A stretch of 64,000 bases of DNA from Liriodendron chinense (taxonomy: Eukaryota; Streptophyta; Magnoliopsida; Magnoliales; Magnoliaceae): positions 1,922,001 through 1,986,000 of the forward strand of contig ML058469.1 in assembly GCA_003013855.2 (NCBI GenBank). The letters are read 5' to 3'. The position numbers and the translations under genes were made by a program. The notes beneath the pieces are model-generated. The model saw only the letters and a list, made by a program, of their open reading frames with translations, ran no database searches and had not been told where the DNA came from. Positions 11,285 to 22,372 of this stretch are shown here, piece after piece. Each line of letters begins with the position of its first letter. Position 1 is the stretch's first letter.

Positions 11285-13219
11285 TGAAAGTACGTCGGTA
11301 GTCTAACACGACACCTATGTATGTGCGGAAGCTTAAAGAGCAACTAGAATTATGGCTAAACCTATAGGAGGGGGTGATTAAGACCTTTTATGAAATTCTT
11401 TTCACCTACTTACACAATTCAACAGATTAAACTAAGTAAGCAAGAACACTTCGGCTTCCAAGCCTAAGTGGGTCCAATCACAAGACTAGCATATGATAAA
11501 GCAATAAGCAATCCTAATCTAAAGCATGCATAGGTAATCAATTGATTTAACTAATCAAGCTCCTAACTTATGCAACCTACGTAGACTTATGAGAATGGAT
11601 CAATGAGCTCAAGTCTACACAACTAGTGAAAGTACATCTTGTGTGTGGATGTCAAATAAGTGCCTAGCATACATTCTTATTAAGCATTCATAATTAGACA
11701 ATTAAACTAACAATGCTAAGATATCAATGTGCTTCAATCAATCACAAACACAAGCATGTATAGTGGTTCGACTTTGGGTTTACTTCACTCCGGGTTCAAG
11801 TACTCAACTCCTTTGAGCACACCGGCATTTACTATCGGAGGTTTTAAATGAGGTTCACCTCTCAACCTTTACACGGAGGTTTTACCGGTTCACCTCTCAA
11901 CCATAACCGGAGTTTTGGACAAAAGGCTAACTCTCAACCCAAACGGAGTTTTGGACATAGGCTAACTCTCAACCCGATGCACGTTTGCTCCCGTGTCGGA
12001 TGCTCTCCCTTGGAGACTTAGTTTAGGCCCAGCTAACGGGCCAAGGAATAACTAATGTTCCTAGATCGAGTTTGACAAACAAACTCTAAATGGACTCTCA
12101 AACAAGGACAACCTTACTTGTCGGATGAGCCCCTTGTTTAACGCCGATTTGGGTTGCTTGATCTCCGCTCTCCCATGCTTCAATCAGCTTCCCTTGCTCC
12201 CTCGATCGTGTCGCTGTTGCGTTGCCAATGCTTCAGCCATACTTGATCAAACACCTTGCATGTGATGCCTTTGAGATGCCCAAGGTGATAGGAGAATAGG
12301 TTTGAGAACTCTACAACTGATGGGAATGGGTTGCCTAGAGTTTCTCTCCTACAACGATCTCATCTTAGAGTTTTGGACAAGGATTTGCCAATCAAGAAGG
12401 TTCCAAACTCTAGGGATCAAGAGGGGATGAAGGTCATCTTCTTCATGAGCTTGGAATGCTCTAATCTTGTGTTAAAGCACAAGGAAGATGCCTTGCATAG
12501 GTTGGGAATGAGCCCCAAATGGTCTCCAATAATGGTGGCTTCACTCCTCTCGAAATCCCTCTCCTTGCCCCTCAAAACAAGCCAAGCCCTTATATAGAAA
12601 AGTGCACAATGGATACAAAACGGGCAGAAAATGGCTAGTGCCGACCGGTCGTGACCGGTCGGCTAGGAGTCCATGACCGGTCGTCCAGGGTCCACTACTG
12701 GTCGGCCATAGGCCATTTTGAAGACAGAGGTTGCTGTCTTGAGGTGGGAGGTCTGTCTGACCAGTCTTGACCGGTCGGACCAGCCTAGTTGACCGGTCAC
12801 GACCGGTCGGCCCTATGGCCTGATCATTCCAGCAAGCTGCTGTCTAGATGGGGCCCAGTCCGATCGGTCGTGACCGGTCGGCCAGGCCTGGGTTCAGCCT
12901 GAAGTTTGCTGACCCAACTCTCTCACAACCCTCATGCATAGGCCAGGGTTTGGGTGCACTTTTGGGACACCTAGGGCCAATCTATGATGACTAAAGGTTT
13001 CCTAATCATGGTCAAGGTCATCAAAGAGGTTAAGGGTTGGGTTTTGGTCAAGGTTAAGGCACCAAGGCATCAATTTTATCTGATTCTTCTTCCTTGATGC
13101 AGCGGGGCCACTTGAGTCTTCGGTCTTCGTCTTCATTAGGCTCAACCGACACTAGACTCACTGACGTAAGTGATTGGCAAACAAGGTGCACTAGTATGCC
13201 ATAGAAAAGTGCACTAACA
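11285..13219 (-). mobile_element. SIRE-type copia solo LTR (copy a), duplication GCTAT
   Basis: 1935 bp with no internal domain. On the minus strand it begins TGTTAGTGCACTTTTC and ends in CTTTCA. The target duplication GCTAT (11280-11284 and 13220-13224) is perfect, and removing the element restores the integrase frame (QQRIARY then HNSKVKART). A tract ending in TCACCCCC near the 3' end is like that seen in SIRE/Maximus LTRs. U3 carries GACCGGTC palindromes (12637-12880 on the plus strand) about 40 bp upstream of a minus-strand TATA box (CTATATAAGG, 12588-12597). Homologous to 41218-43233 and 53354-55255. Confidence 0.9.
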
Positions 13220-13440
13220 GCTATCACAATTCAAAGGTTAAAGCCAGAACTTTTTAGGTCGACGATTTGTGCTTAGACAAAATATCGGAACGACTACTCG
13301 GTTGCTGGATCCTAACTGGGAAGGCCCATATCAAGTCATCAAGGTCGTTCGAATAGGAACTTACTATCTCGAAAACATGAGAGGAAGACCCTTACATCGT
13401 CCTTAAAACTTGGAACATTTACTTTGGTACTTCCCATAAA
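13220..13440 (+). pseudogene. Tat integrase C-terminal end
   Basis: Continues the integrase after the solo LTR: HNSKVKARTF, a stop, then VDDLCLDKIS, and in a shifted frame GRPLHRP-like residues ending near the end of the polyprotein (WEGPYQVIKVVRIGTYYLEN is readable at about 13315-13375). This is the usual C-terminal tail of Tat integrases. Confidence 0.75.
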
Positions 13441-13846
13441 CTAATGTAAATACCAGATCATATTCGAATAAAGATAGTCTCTTTTCATCTTAGCTAATCA
13501 ACTGCGAGATCCATAAACTTGGTCTCTTCTTCACTTTTTGGACTCGAATAGCCCTGAAGAGAAATAAACATTCTCTTGACTAAGTCTTCTGCTCTCGGCA
13601 GAGTCAAAGACTCAATTGATAGGTCAACCTATCTTCAAGCGGACATGGTCGCCAAGACCTCCCTAATTGAGCTTAATTCATTTTCATGAGTTAAGCGAAT
13701 CATCTAACAATTACGAATTCATTCCTATGAATAAAAAAAGGAGATAACGGAACATCTTTTCATTTAATAATCATTTAGATTACAAAAAAAAGGATAAGTT
13801 ACATCTGTTTCAAATCAGAAAAAGAGAAGGGGCAGCTCGAAACCAC
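13441..13846. other. Tat spacer between pol and the antisense ORF
   Basis: AT-rich non-coding stretch with an A-rich run near 13787. No domain or structural signal recognised. It would hold the 3' UTRs of both the sense pol and the antisense ORF. Confidence 0.5.
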
Positions 13847-16190
13847 TCATTCATCGTCTGGAGGAACTTCTTGGCTTTCTACCTCAGGACCCGCCTTAGG
13901 GACTCCTACAGCTTCAGTAGCCTCCGTGACTTCATTCTCGGCCACTGTTCTTTCTTCAATGGCGACGACGGCAGCAACCCTATCAAATTCCTCCATGTCG
14001 AATGATGGAGAAATTCGTTGCATAACTCTGACTACGAAATCGCGACCAGTGATGTAAGCTTCATACCATTCGTTTTCGTAGAGTTGTGAAGTTCGGAACT
14101 CCAGAATTGCACGAGGGCCTTCCTCGGATATCATTTTGACATAGGCCGTCCTCTCTTCATCCCAGTAAATGGAGTCATCCTTCAGCTGGGCAAGGACCTT
14201 CTTCTCCTTCACTAAGCCCTCAACAGCATCCTTGAGGCGCGTTTTGCATTCCCCAAGCTGCTCATCGAGAGAGACCTTATCCTGACGAAAGATCTCTCTC
14301 TCCTTTTCGGTCTTCTCCTTCATCTCTGAAAGTCTCGCAAAATTAAGATCCAATGACTGATACCGTTCGGTCAACGCCTGGACCTTGCCAATGAGGATCT
14401 TCTTCTCCTCATTTAGCTTGACGATCAGAGCCTCGTGGGACTTTATTAAACGATCCCTCCCTTGGATCTCACCTTCCATCACCAGTCTCTTCTTCTCTCC
14501 TTCATCGATAATGCAGTGAGCAGCGTCAATGTCACGTCTCGTCCACAGAGTGAGATCCAAACCTTGCTCGAGAATAAACGAAATCGTTATTAAAGGTATA
14601 AATTCTTTGAAAAACACTAACGGAAACGATGACGTGCTTACCTGGATTCGCCTCACTCTAATATCTGTGGAGAGACTCTCTAGAATAGGCTCTGGGAGAG
14701 CCCCGAAGGAGCTAGGGGTAATGTTTTCAAAAATAAACTTGCATATCGGATGCAAGTGAGCCGGCATAGTGTAGAACCTAGTCCCCTGAAGGATGGGCTA
14801 CAACCATTTCAGAAATGCTCGTCTCGCAAGCAGCATAAGGTTCCCGAGCATGAGTTGACTCTAGAGTATGAGCCAACTCACGAGCTGTGGTAGGCTCGCG
14901 ACCCTTCTCACCCAAATGGTGACTCAGCCCCGCCTCGTCACCTCTTGGTGAGTTATCAATTGTATCAATAACCGGCTGGTCGTGAGGACCAGCCGGAGTG
15001 GTCGCAGCCTCCGCTAAGGGAGGGTCATGTGGCTGCAAGCCGCGAGCAGGTTCATCTGCTTGCACGTGCGGGTTGGAGGGACTAGTTGTTGTCTTCTTCT
15101 GCCTTTTCGAAGCAGCACCTTTCAGGTAGGCAACACTCCCAGTGCTCCCCTTTTATCTCCCATGTTCACCATCACTTCCTCCTGGGAGATGAGTCCAAAA
15201 GTAGCTAAATAGTGGGGTGAGAGGATGACATTAACATTCCGGGCGTCCTCCGAAAGCTTGAAAATCTTGACGATTTTTTCGTTAAGTCCCCCTCGCAAGC
15301 TGGGACCTCTTCCCAGTAGGAATGCCTGTAAGATATGAGAAGGATCAGTTAGTCGATAACAGAAATGAAATCCTGTTTATTTTGTCATGAAGGAGTAAAA
15401 ATCAACCCACCTTCGCAAAAGAAGCAGCTGACATTATGTCCTTTGGGGTTGGATCCTACATCAGACTCCCAGTTACTAGAGGCGTAAAACCATTGCCTCC
15501 TCCATCAGGGATAATTTGAAGTGGAATTCCCCATAATAAAGTTATCCCGATGCCAGAAGTAGAGATAGTACTAACCCTCACTGGACGGGTCTTTTTTCAG
15601 TTGGTACATCCTCAGAAGCTCATCAGTAGTCAGGTCTCCATTTCCCGCTTGTTTTCAGAGGACATAAGCACTCAACATGACCCTCCAGTCATTCACAATA
15701 AGTTGAATGGGGGCAATCTTGTAAATTCGGAGAACATTCTGGATAAAAGGATGGAGGGGGAGACGCACACCAAGTCGGAAAAAATATTCGTATATGGCGA
15801 CACAACCCGGCGGTGGAGAATTGACGGTTTCTCCTCATCTGAGCAGTCTGAGAATGACAGAGTCAAGAATCCGGTATCTTTTCTGCAAGCTTGTAAGCTG
15901 TTCCTCCGTCACTATCGATGGATAAACAGAGGTAGAATATCGTCCCACTGGCACTCTAGCATTATTCGATTCAGACTAATCGGAAATATCATCTCTTAAA
16001 GGAACGACCTCCTCATCGAAGTTCCCCGCTATAGTAAAAAGGTAGAAGAAAAGAAGGGAAAAAAGAAGAAATACTTCTGTAGAGAGGTCATGTCGGATAC
16101 AGGTGAAGAAAGGAGGAAGAATTTTTGAATATCTCCAACAAAACTTCGAAATGAAGCAACCTCCGCAGACTCTAAAAATTATAGGCAATC
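13847..16190 (-). pseudogene. Tat antisense extra ORF, coiled-coil protein with candidate introns
   Basis: On the minus strand the N-terminal half (about 16000-15500) reads VTEEQLTSLQKRYRILDSV, then RLGVRLPLHPFIQNVLRIYK and IAPIQLIVNDWRVMLSAYV. It resembles the plant transposase_28/retrotransposon-gag-like domain found in extra ORFs of Tat elements. The C-terminal 306-codon ORF (14767-13847) is a long Lys/Glu-rich coiled coil (ALTERYQSLDLNFARLSEMK, EKTEKEREIFRQDKVSLDEQ) ending in an acidic tail. Two segments have GT...AG borders in this orientation: about 15411-15328 (GTGGGTTGATT to TTACAG) and about 14641-14568 (GTAAGC to CTCGAG). A stop at about 15834 and others show decay. Function unknown. 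Confidence 0.65.
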
Positions 16191-16416
16191 ATCCTAGTCT
16201 GGATTTGGGTGACACGCGGCGACCCTTCATTTGGCACGACAGTCAAACGGGCACGAGCATTAATTCTCAGGACACGTGGCGAGCGCCGCTTCATTTCTCG
16301 TTGCCGAAAAGCTGCAGAAAGCTGATGCTCATAAATCCAGGCTCAGTCATGTACGACTTCTCCTCCAATAAGCGGTTACATATACAGAAAAATCCTTTGT
16401 GTAGTTCCTCAACGCT

Positions 16417-16434
16417 AAGGACTTGGGGGGCATC
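16417..16434 (+). other. Tat polypurine tract
   Basis: AAGGACTTGGGGGGCATC abuts the LTR start TGTTGTAGAA. The form is usual for Tat elements and would prime plus-strand synthesis. Confidence 0.75.
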
Positions 16435-17043
16435 TGTTGTAGAATAAAGTTAGTCGTCGAAGAAGTATAAGCGACATGCGACCAGCGAGCACCTCTCCAT
16501 AAAGTCGTGATCAGACCATTTGACTAGCGAGCCTTCCCGCTCATATCTCGTATATCACCTCAGATCTATGACCACCTATACATGCCCGTTATGCGAGCAT
16601 ATATGCTCTTGGTCGTTAAATGAGGCCATCTACGAGTGCGAGCAGCTCTGCTCACTGGTTGTTTGTTTGTTGGGGACATTCTTCATCTAACAGTACCAGC
16701 AATCCATATAGGCCAACTTTGGCTCGCTTCTATTCGTGGTTTTCTACCACGAGAGATCTTCATTTAGAGACGTAATCAGCTAGACGTCTAAAGTGATTGG
16801 GCCTTCTCCTTATCTAAGGAGATAAGCACCTTATCCCCTGAAATCAGCAGTGATCTTAACCGCTTGCGTAACAGGATGGATCACCCAAATCTCTATAAAT
16901 ATATAGTCCCACAGATAATAAAGGTACACAATCTCTAAGCTCACGTTTCACACTTTATCTTACGATCAAGTCACCTCTGACTGAAGCTTCGGAGGGCCAA
17001 CGGCCAAGTGCCGGTCACCCTTAGTTTTCCTCTTTAGTTTGCA
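16435..17043 (+). repeat. Tat 3' LTR
   Basis: 609 bp from TGTTGTAGAATAAAG to TTTGCA. A TATA box (TATAAATA) lies at about 16894. U3 has no palindrome array, unlike the Athila, SIRE, Tork and chromovirus LTRs here. The right boundary rests on the TG...CA rule because the partner LTR is outside the window. Confidence 0.7.
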
Positions 17044-17095
17044 GGTGTGGTGGGGAGCTCACTTCATGAAGGGCATAAGCCTTGGGAGGGACCCA

Positions 17096-17377
17096 TTACC
17101 AGAATCTGACATCAACATGAAGCATTTGAGGGATCTTAAATTTTTCAATGCAAGCCTCTATAACCAATCTCTCAGTGATGATCCCTTTGGAGGTAAACGG
17201 TGCATAGACAGGGTCACGAGATGGTTGCTGACGGGTAGGAGGAACCGGAAGGGCCTGGGTAGGAGGAGGAGGTGCAATGTCAGGAGCTCCAGGCCGAGAG
17301 ACAGGTAATTTTGGGAGCTTCTTTGGCCTAGATGGTCCGGCAGCCTCCTTGCCTTTGCCTGTGGGATTTTTAGGCAT
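17096..17377 (-). CDS. Truncated extra ORF downstream of SIRE pol, unknown function
   Basis: 93 codons starting MPKNPTGKGKEAAGPSRPKK: a basic, proline-rich N-terminus followed by YAPFTSKGIITERLVIEACI and EKFKIPQMLH. The frame stops at 17096, shortly before the Tat LTR end, so the protein is truncated. It lies about 0.6 kb (solo LTR excluded) downstream of the copia pol stop in the same orientation. That is the position of the env-like third ORF of SIRE elements. It could instead belong to a Tat-type antisense ORF. A possible 5' UTR intron (GTAAGTTC near 17439 to TCTTAG near 17405) precedes the ATG. Homology not recognised with certainty. Confidence 0.4.
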   Translation of the reverse strand: MPKNPTGKGKEAAGPSRPKKLPKLPVSRPGAPDIAPPPPTQALPVPPTRQQPSRDPVYAPFTSKGIITERLVIEACIEKFKIPQMLHVDVRFW

Positions 17378-17646
17378 ATTGTAGGAAGATGAGGAGACTG
17401 AGAACCCTAAGAAAAATCAAATAGAGCGAAAGAACTTACACTTAGATTAAAACAATAGCAATGTACTTGATGAAGAAGAGGAAGGACTGATCGAGGCAGT
17501 ACGAGATGCCCGAAAGATGGAGAGAACCCACTCAAAATTCCCTGAGGAGGATCGGACGCCTCCTAGTTGTAAGCCCTAGGTGAGTTTTGGGGAAAAAGGA
17601 AAGGAAATGAAAGAGGGTTTGACTGAGAGCAAATGAGAACCCTCGT

Positions 17647-17706
17647 CCGTTTATAAGCCACTGGAGATAGTTCGATCGATCGGAAAAATATTTTCCGATC
17701 GATCGG
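17647..17706 (-). promoter_or_regulatory. TATA box with two CCGATCGATCGG palindromes
   Basis: On the minus strand, two palindromes (plus-strand 17695-17706, and 17673-17683 one base short) precede the motif CTTATAAACGG (about 17647-17657). This sits about 270 bp upstream of the ATG at 17377. The layout copies the palindrome-plus-TATA arrangement of the SIRE LTR U3 at 35905-36190, so it may be an internal promoter for the extra ORF. Confidence 0.5.
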
Positions 17707-17868
17707 AAATCACTTGAAATGAATTTTAAATGATAGCAAAAACTCTCTTTAGTTTTGAGCAAAGCCAACCCTTTGTAACCTTCCAAATCTAGATTCTATG
17801 GTCCTGGATGATCTAAGAGGACAACAAACAATAGAGGGCTCAGACCCCTTGGACATACTTATGTGTTA

Positions 17869-19305
17869 TGTTGAACCTCCAATTTATACATGATATAACT
17901 CATTACATCACATTATATGCATGGTTTACATGTTTAAAAGGCCCATCTAATGCATGTTTCGTGATTATAGGAATGAGAGTGGACTTCATCCAATTGGAGA
18001 CCAAAAGGGTCCATTTAGAACCATTGGATGAAGATTGAAGGAGGACCAAAGAAAGAAGAAATCAAGTAGAAGAGAGAAGAGGAAAGAAAGGAAGAAAAAG
18101 TGGAGAAAGAACAAGGGCCAACCGGTCCTGACCGGTCGGCCGACCTGCCGGCCACCTTGAAGCTCACTAGACAAAGGACCAGTTGGTCCGACCGGTCTTA
18201 ACCGATCGGCCAATGGGTCGGCTGCCTCTGTAAACTCCCTGGACTAAATTCAAATTGGTCCGATCGGTCAAGACCGGTCGGCCAACAGGTTGGATCTTCC
18301 TCTGTACATGCTGGATGAATTAAAAACTCTATCCGACCGGTCCAGACTGGTCGGCCAGCCCAGTCCGACCGGCCGTGACCGGTCGGCCATGCATTAAAGC
18401 AGGCAGTTTCTAATTCGGGATCCGATTTTCTTTGCGCAAGTGCGTATCCTTACGCAAATTCAGGAAGATTCTGACGCAACAGAGCTTCCCCACTATAAAA
18501 GGACACCTAGGGGCTCTTCCTAGAGCATCATAGAAGCTACGGAACTTCGTGGGAGAGGAAGGAAGCCGTCATGGAGCATTTGCAACCCTTCAAAGTCTGG
18601 GTTTTTATGTTTTCTAGTTTTCTTTTATGAGTTCTAGTTGTAGTATGACAATGCTTGGCTAAAATCTCTCAATAAAGGCTGAGAGTTGAAGCTTGTAGCC
18701 AATTTTATGTTTGATTTAGTTTAATTCAAGTAGCTTTACTTCAACTTCAAATTTTGAATATTCTAGGTTCTTAAAGTTGATATTTTTAGAAGTTTTATGA
18801 GAGTTCATGTGCTCCGGACATGGATTCCTTGCAATTCTCTGAGATTATCATGTTTTGCTTGATTAGATTCGAATTATGGTAACCCTTGAGCATGCTATAG
18901 TCCATAGGCATGGCTGTTACTCCGAGGCTATGATTTCGAATTCTACATGTGGTTGAATTGGACTAGAACTTGGAAGTTCAACTTAAGTGAGATTGAATGT
19001 GCTTTAATGCTTTATTTTCCAACTAGATGAGAGATAGGACTTCACATCTAGTTGAGTTTTATGCTTGAATTGATTGGATTGACATGGGATTACTACAAGT
19101 GGATCCTTGAAAGCCTTAGTGCCTTTAATTACTGTTTTTCTTAAAGTTACTGTTTTAGCATAATTCTCTCAATTGAATCTCCAAATTGTTGCAATCCTAG
19201 TTGCTGGAATAACTTAGAAATTGTTCTCTAATTCCCTGTGGATCGACCTTGGTCTTTCGGAGATTTATTACTACATCGCAGCCTTGCACTTAAGGCGAGT
19301 GAACA
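17869..19305 (+). mobile_element. Athila-type solo LTR, diverged
   Basis: 1437 bp beginning TGTTGAACCTCC and ending GTGAACA, alignable with the Athila LTRs but more diverged. No PBS follows. Flanks are TGTTA (17864-17868) and TGTTG (19306-19310), a target duplication with one change. It splits the 3' region of the SIRE copia. Palindrome array at about 18118-18400, TATAAAA at about 18494. Confidence 0.8.
18118..18400. promoter_or_regulatory. Palindrome array in Athila-type solo LTR
   Basis: Several ACCGGTC/GACCGGTC palindromes with GGTCGGCC extensions and diverged forms (CCGATCGG), plus AACTCCCTGGAC at about 18233-18244. It ends about 100 bp before the TATA box. Confidence 0.75.
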
Positions 19306-19337
19306 TGTTGGAGGGGCACAATCTTCAATTATGTTTT

Positions 19338-20890
19338 CTAAAGAGTACTATGATATGAGGGTACATCCTCTGATTTTCCTATAAGCACAAATACCCTTAT
19401 AACCAACTAGGTTGAGCATACACTTATAGACTTCCTGAGGTGTTCAAACCTATTGGAATCTAAAGGCTTTGTAAGAATGTCGGCCAATTATTTTTCGATT
19501 TGTACGTATTTAAGCATGACAACCTTTTCAACAAGTTCCCTTATGAAAGGATGCCGAATATCGATGTGCTTAGTTCAAGAATGCTAGATAGGATTTTTTG
19601 AGATATTTATGGCGCTGGTGTTGTCACAAAATAGCGTCATTTCTTCTTGATTAATCTCGTAATCCTTCAACATTTGTTTCATCCAAAGTAACTGGGCGCA
19701 GCAACTACCGGCTGCAATATATTCTACTTCAGCGGTAGATAATGAAATGGAATTTTACTTTTTTGCTATGCCAAGCTACTAAGTAGTTCCCAATGTAAAA
19801 GCAACCACCACTAGTGAATTTTCTATCATCCATATTTCCAGACCCGTCAGCGTTGGAACTGATCAGTGGTACATGCCACATATCTTATAACTCTTTTTAC
19901 AGCCGTGAGATGAGATTCTTTAGGGTCAGCCTGAAATCTAGCACATGCACATACACTAAATGCAATGTCATGTCTACTAGCTGTAAGGTAGAGAAGACTC
20001 CCAATCATACTTCTATACAGATGTTGATCGACACTTTTACTTGACAAATCCTTGGAAAGTTTAATGGTTGTGGCCATTGGTGTAGTGTGTGATCGACCTG
20101 AGTCTAAGCCAAACCTTTTGACTAAATCTTTTGTATATTTAGTTTGGCTGATGAAAATTTCATTTTTCAATTGTTTAACTTTCAATCCTAGGAAAAAATT
20201 CAATTCGCCTACTAAACTCATTTCAAATTCAGATTTCATTAATTCAGCAAATAGACCAGAAAAGTCTTCACATGTGGAACCAATTACAATGTCATCAACA
20301 TAGATCTGATCAATGAGAGTCGAATCATTTGTCCTTTTAACAAACATGGTTTTATCAACACTCCCCCTAACGAATTCGTGATCAATTAGGAATTGAGTTA
20401 GGCGTTCATACCACGCTCGGCGGGCTTGTTTTAAACCGTAGAGAGCCTTTTTCAATCGATATACTCTATGAGGATATCTAGGGTCCACAAAGCCTTTAGG
20501 TTGTTCAACATAAACTTCCTCATCGAGTATACCATTCAAGAAGGCACTTTTCACATCCATTTGGAATAACTTAAATTTAAGCGCACAGGCTATGGACATG
20601 AGTATTCGAATGAATTCCAGTCTAGCTACCGGGGCAAAGGTTTCATCAAAATCAATTTCCTCAATTTGAGAGTACCCCTGGGCAACTAGACGAGCTTTTC
20701 TTCGAATGAGATTGCCAGATTCATCTGTTTTGTTTTTGAAAATCCATTTAGTTCCAATAACATTTTTCTCATCAGGTCTTTCTACCAGAAAGCAAACATC
20801 ATTTCAAGTAAACTATTGAAGCTCTGCTTGCATGGCAAGTATCCAAAATTCATCATTGAGGGCTTCCTCTATATTTTTTGGTTCGATTTT
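19338..20890 (-). pseudogene. SIRE-like reverse transcriptase and RNase H
   Basis: A long open stretch (20599-19847) starts in the RT palm with FQMDVKSAFLNGILDEEVYV and KALYGLKQARRAWYE. It carries the catalytic box IYVDDIVIGS and FFLGLKVKQ. Upstream, TKWIFKNKTDESGNLIRRKA and DETFAPVARLEFIRI are readable. The RNase H follows with stops: LSTAEVEYIAAGSCCAQLLW, LFCDNTSAINISKNP, TKHIDIRHPFIRELV and LADILTKPLDSNRFEHLRKS. The frame ends at a TAG at 19338-19340. RT and RNase H would make the cDNA. The order RT-RH after integrase is copia-type. Confidence 0.9.
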
Positions 20891-21900
20891 TAAAGTGAAG
20901 CACACATGACTATTGATGGCCTCAAGTTGTCTCCTAGTCTTGACACCAGTATTAGGATCTCCAATGATTTGATTGAGAGAATGATCCTTGACAAATGACA
21001 CATTTCCAGGAGATGTTGAGGCATTGGGAGAGGGAGATTTTTAATAGGTTTACCTATTTGGCATGGTTCTCCCTCTTCATCATCATCAAATCTCATGACT
21101 TCTTTAGATTGGTCATCAATGATAACATTTATAGATTCTTGAGTTGTATTAGTCCTTGTATTATAAACTCTATAGGCACGACTATTTGAAGAATATCCTA
21201 GGAATATTCCCTCATCACTTTTTGAATAAAATTTTCCTAGGTTTTCTCTATCTCGAAGGATGTGGCAGTTACTACCAAAGACTCTAAAATATTTGACATT
21301 AGGGACCTTTCCATTCCATAGCTCATATGGTGTTTTGTCTAAGCCTGCTCTTAAATATACTCGATTTATTATATGACAAGCTGTATTAACTGCCTCGGCC
21401 CACAGATTTTTTGCAAGATTTTTACTATTCATCATGAATGTGGCTATATCTAATAGGACTTTGTTCTTTCTCTCGGCTACTCCATTCTGTTGAGCAGTCT
21501 TTGGAGCAGAGAACTCATGTTTGATGCTTAAATTTTCACATTTTTTTTTCGAATCGGCCATCCTCAAATTCTCCACCATGATCACTCCTAATTCTTTTCA
21601 TGGTACATTCTTTTTCATTATGAAGTCACTTCATGAGTTTTTCAAATTCATCAAATGTGTTAGATTTTTCTCTCAAGAATACGATCCAAGTGTAGCGGGA
21701 GTAATCATCAACTATAACAAAAAAATATCTTTTACCACCTTGGCTTAAGACTCTAGTGGGACCTACAAGATCCATGTGAAGTAGCTAAAGGGGTTTTGAT
21801 GTGGCAAGGGTGGATGTCTTCTTATGTGCAACTTTGATTTATTTACCTTTCTAGCACTCTACACATACTTCTTTTGGTTTCTTTCCTATTTTAGGCAACC
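20890..21900 (-). pseudogene. SIRE-like integrase
   Basis: The ORF 21585-20890 holds the third catalytic residue region (PKTAQQNGVAERKNKVLLDI) and the copia-specific tail (ELWNGKVPNVKYFRVFGSNC, GIFLGYSSNSRAYRVYNT). Upstream, with stops and shifts, are HMDLVGPTRVLSQGGKRYFF, VDDYSRYTWIVFLREKSNT and IRSDHGGEFED, carrying the first two catalytic aspartates. It would insert cDNA into host DNA. Stops near 21608-21700 and a frame change make it inactive. Confidence 0.85.
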
Positions 21901-22372
21901 CTCTAACTAATTTTTTTCTGCTTAGCTTAGATAGTTTCCTATAGTGGACATGGCCAACCCGTTAATGCCATAACTCAATTTCATCATTAATTTCTATGTG
22001 GCATATGGCAGATGATCCATTGTCTTCCCTGTTCTCAATAACATAAAAAATCTCTCCCGTGCGTAGTCCTTTTAAAATGAGTTTACCTGTCGGGTCGAAG
22101 ATTTCACACAAATTTTTAGAGAATCTTACAGAATGTTGTTCACCACATATTTGGGATATGCTTAGTAAATTATGCTTTAATCCTTCAACACATAGCACAT
22201 CCTCAATTTTGAGAAACCCTAGCTTGATGATGGTTCCTTTTCCAACAATTTTGGCCATGCTCCCATCTCCAAATGTAACAGACCCACCATTAAAATCAGC
22301 ATAATCACAAAACTGGGTTTTGTCACCAGTTATGCGTTTGGAGCATCCACTGTCTAGATACCACCTAGTGTT
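21900..22372 (-). pseudogene. SIRE-like protease and GAG-pre-integrase domain
   Basis: The frame reads TRWYLDSGCSKRITGDKTQF at about 22372-22310, with the D-S-G protease active site. After GSVTFGDGSMAKIVGKGT come LCVEGLKHNLLSISQICGE and a GAG-pre-integrase segment ending in ELWH and RVGHVHYRKLSKLS, in the form of the integrase zinc finger region. Cleavage by this protease would mature the polyprotein. A stop at 22371-22373 region and another after ELWH (21959-21961) interrupt it. Confidence 0.8.

Larger units (their letters stand above)
1..17043 (+). mobile_element. Tat-lineage Ty3/gypsy element, 5' end outside window
   Basis: A degenerate gypsy element whose 5' LTR lies left of the window. 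The order is gag, protease, RT, RNase H, a second archaeal-type RNase H, integrase, an antisense extra ORF, polypurine tract and 3' LTR. The second RNase H and the antisense 3' ORF are hallmarks of the Tat/Ogre group of plant gypsy elements. It is split by an Athila-like element (960-7802) and a SIRE-type solo LTR (11285-13219). Both insertions have perfect 5-bp target duplications, and removing them restores continuous reading of protease and integrase. Its 3' LTR ends at 17043; the matching target duplication cannot be checked. Confidence 0.85.

Noticed and set aside
15550..15999. 149-codon plus-strand ORF.
   Set aside because: The opposite strand has the recognisable extra-ORF domain (LPLHPFIQNVLR and neighbours); the plus-strand frame shows no family features.
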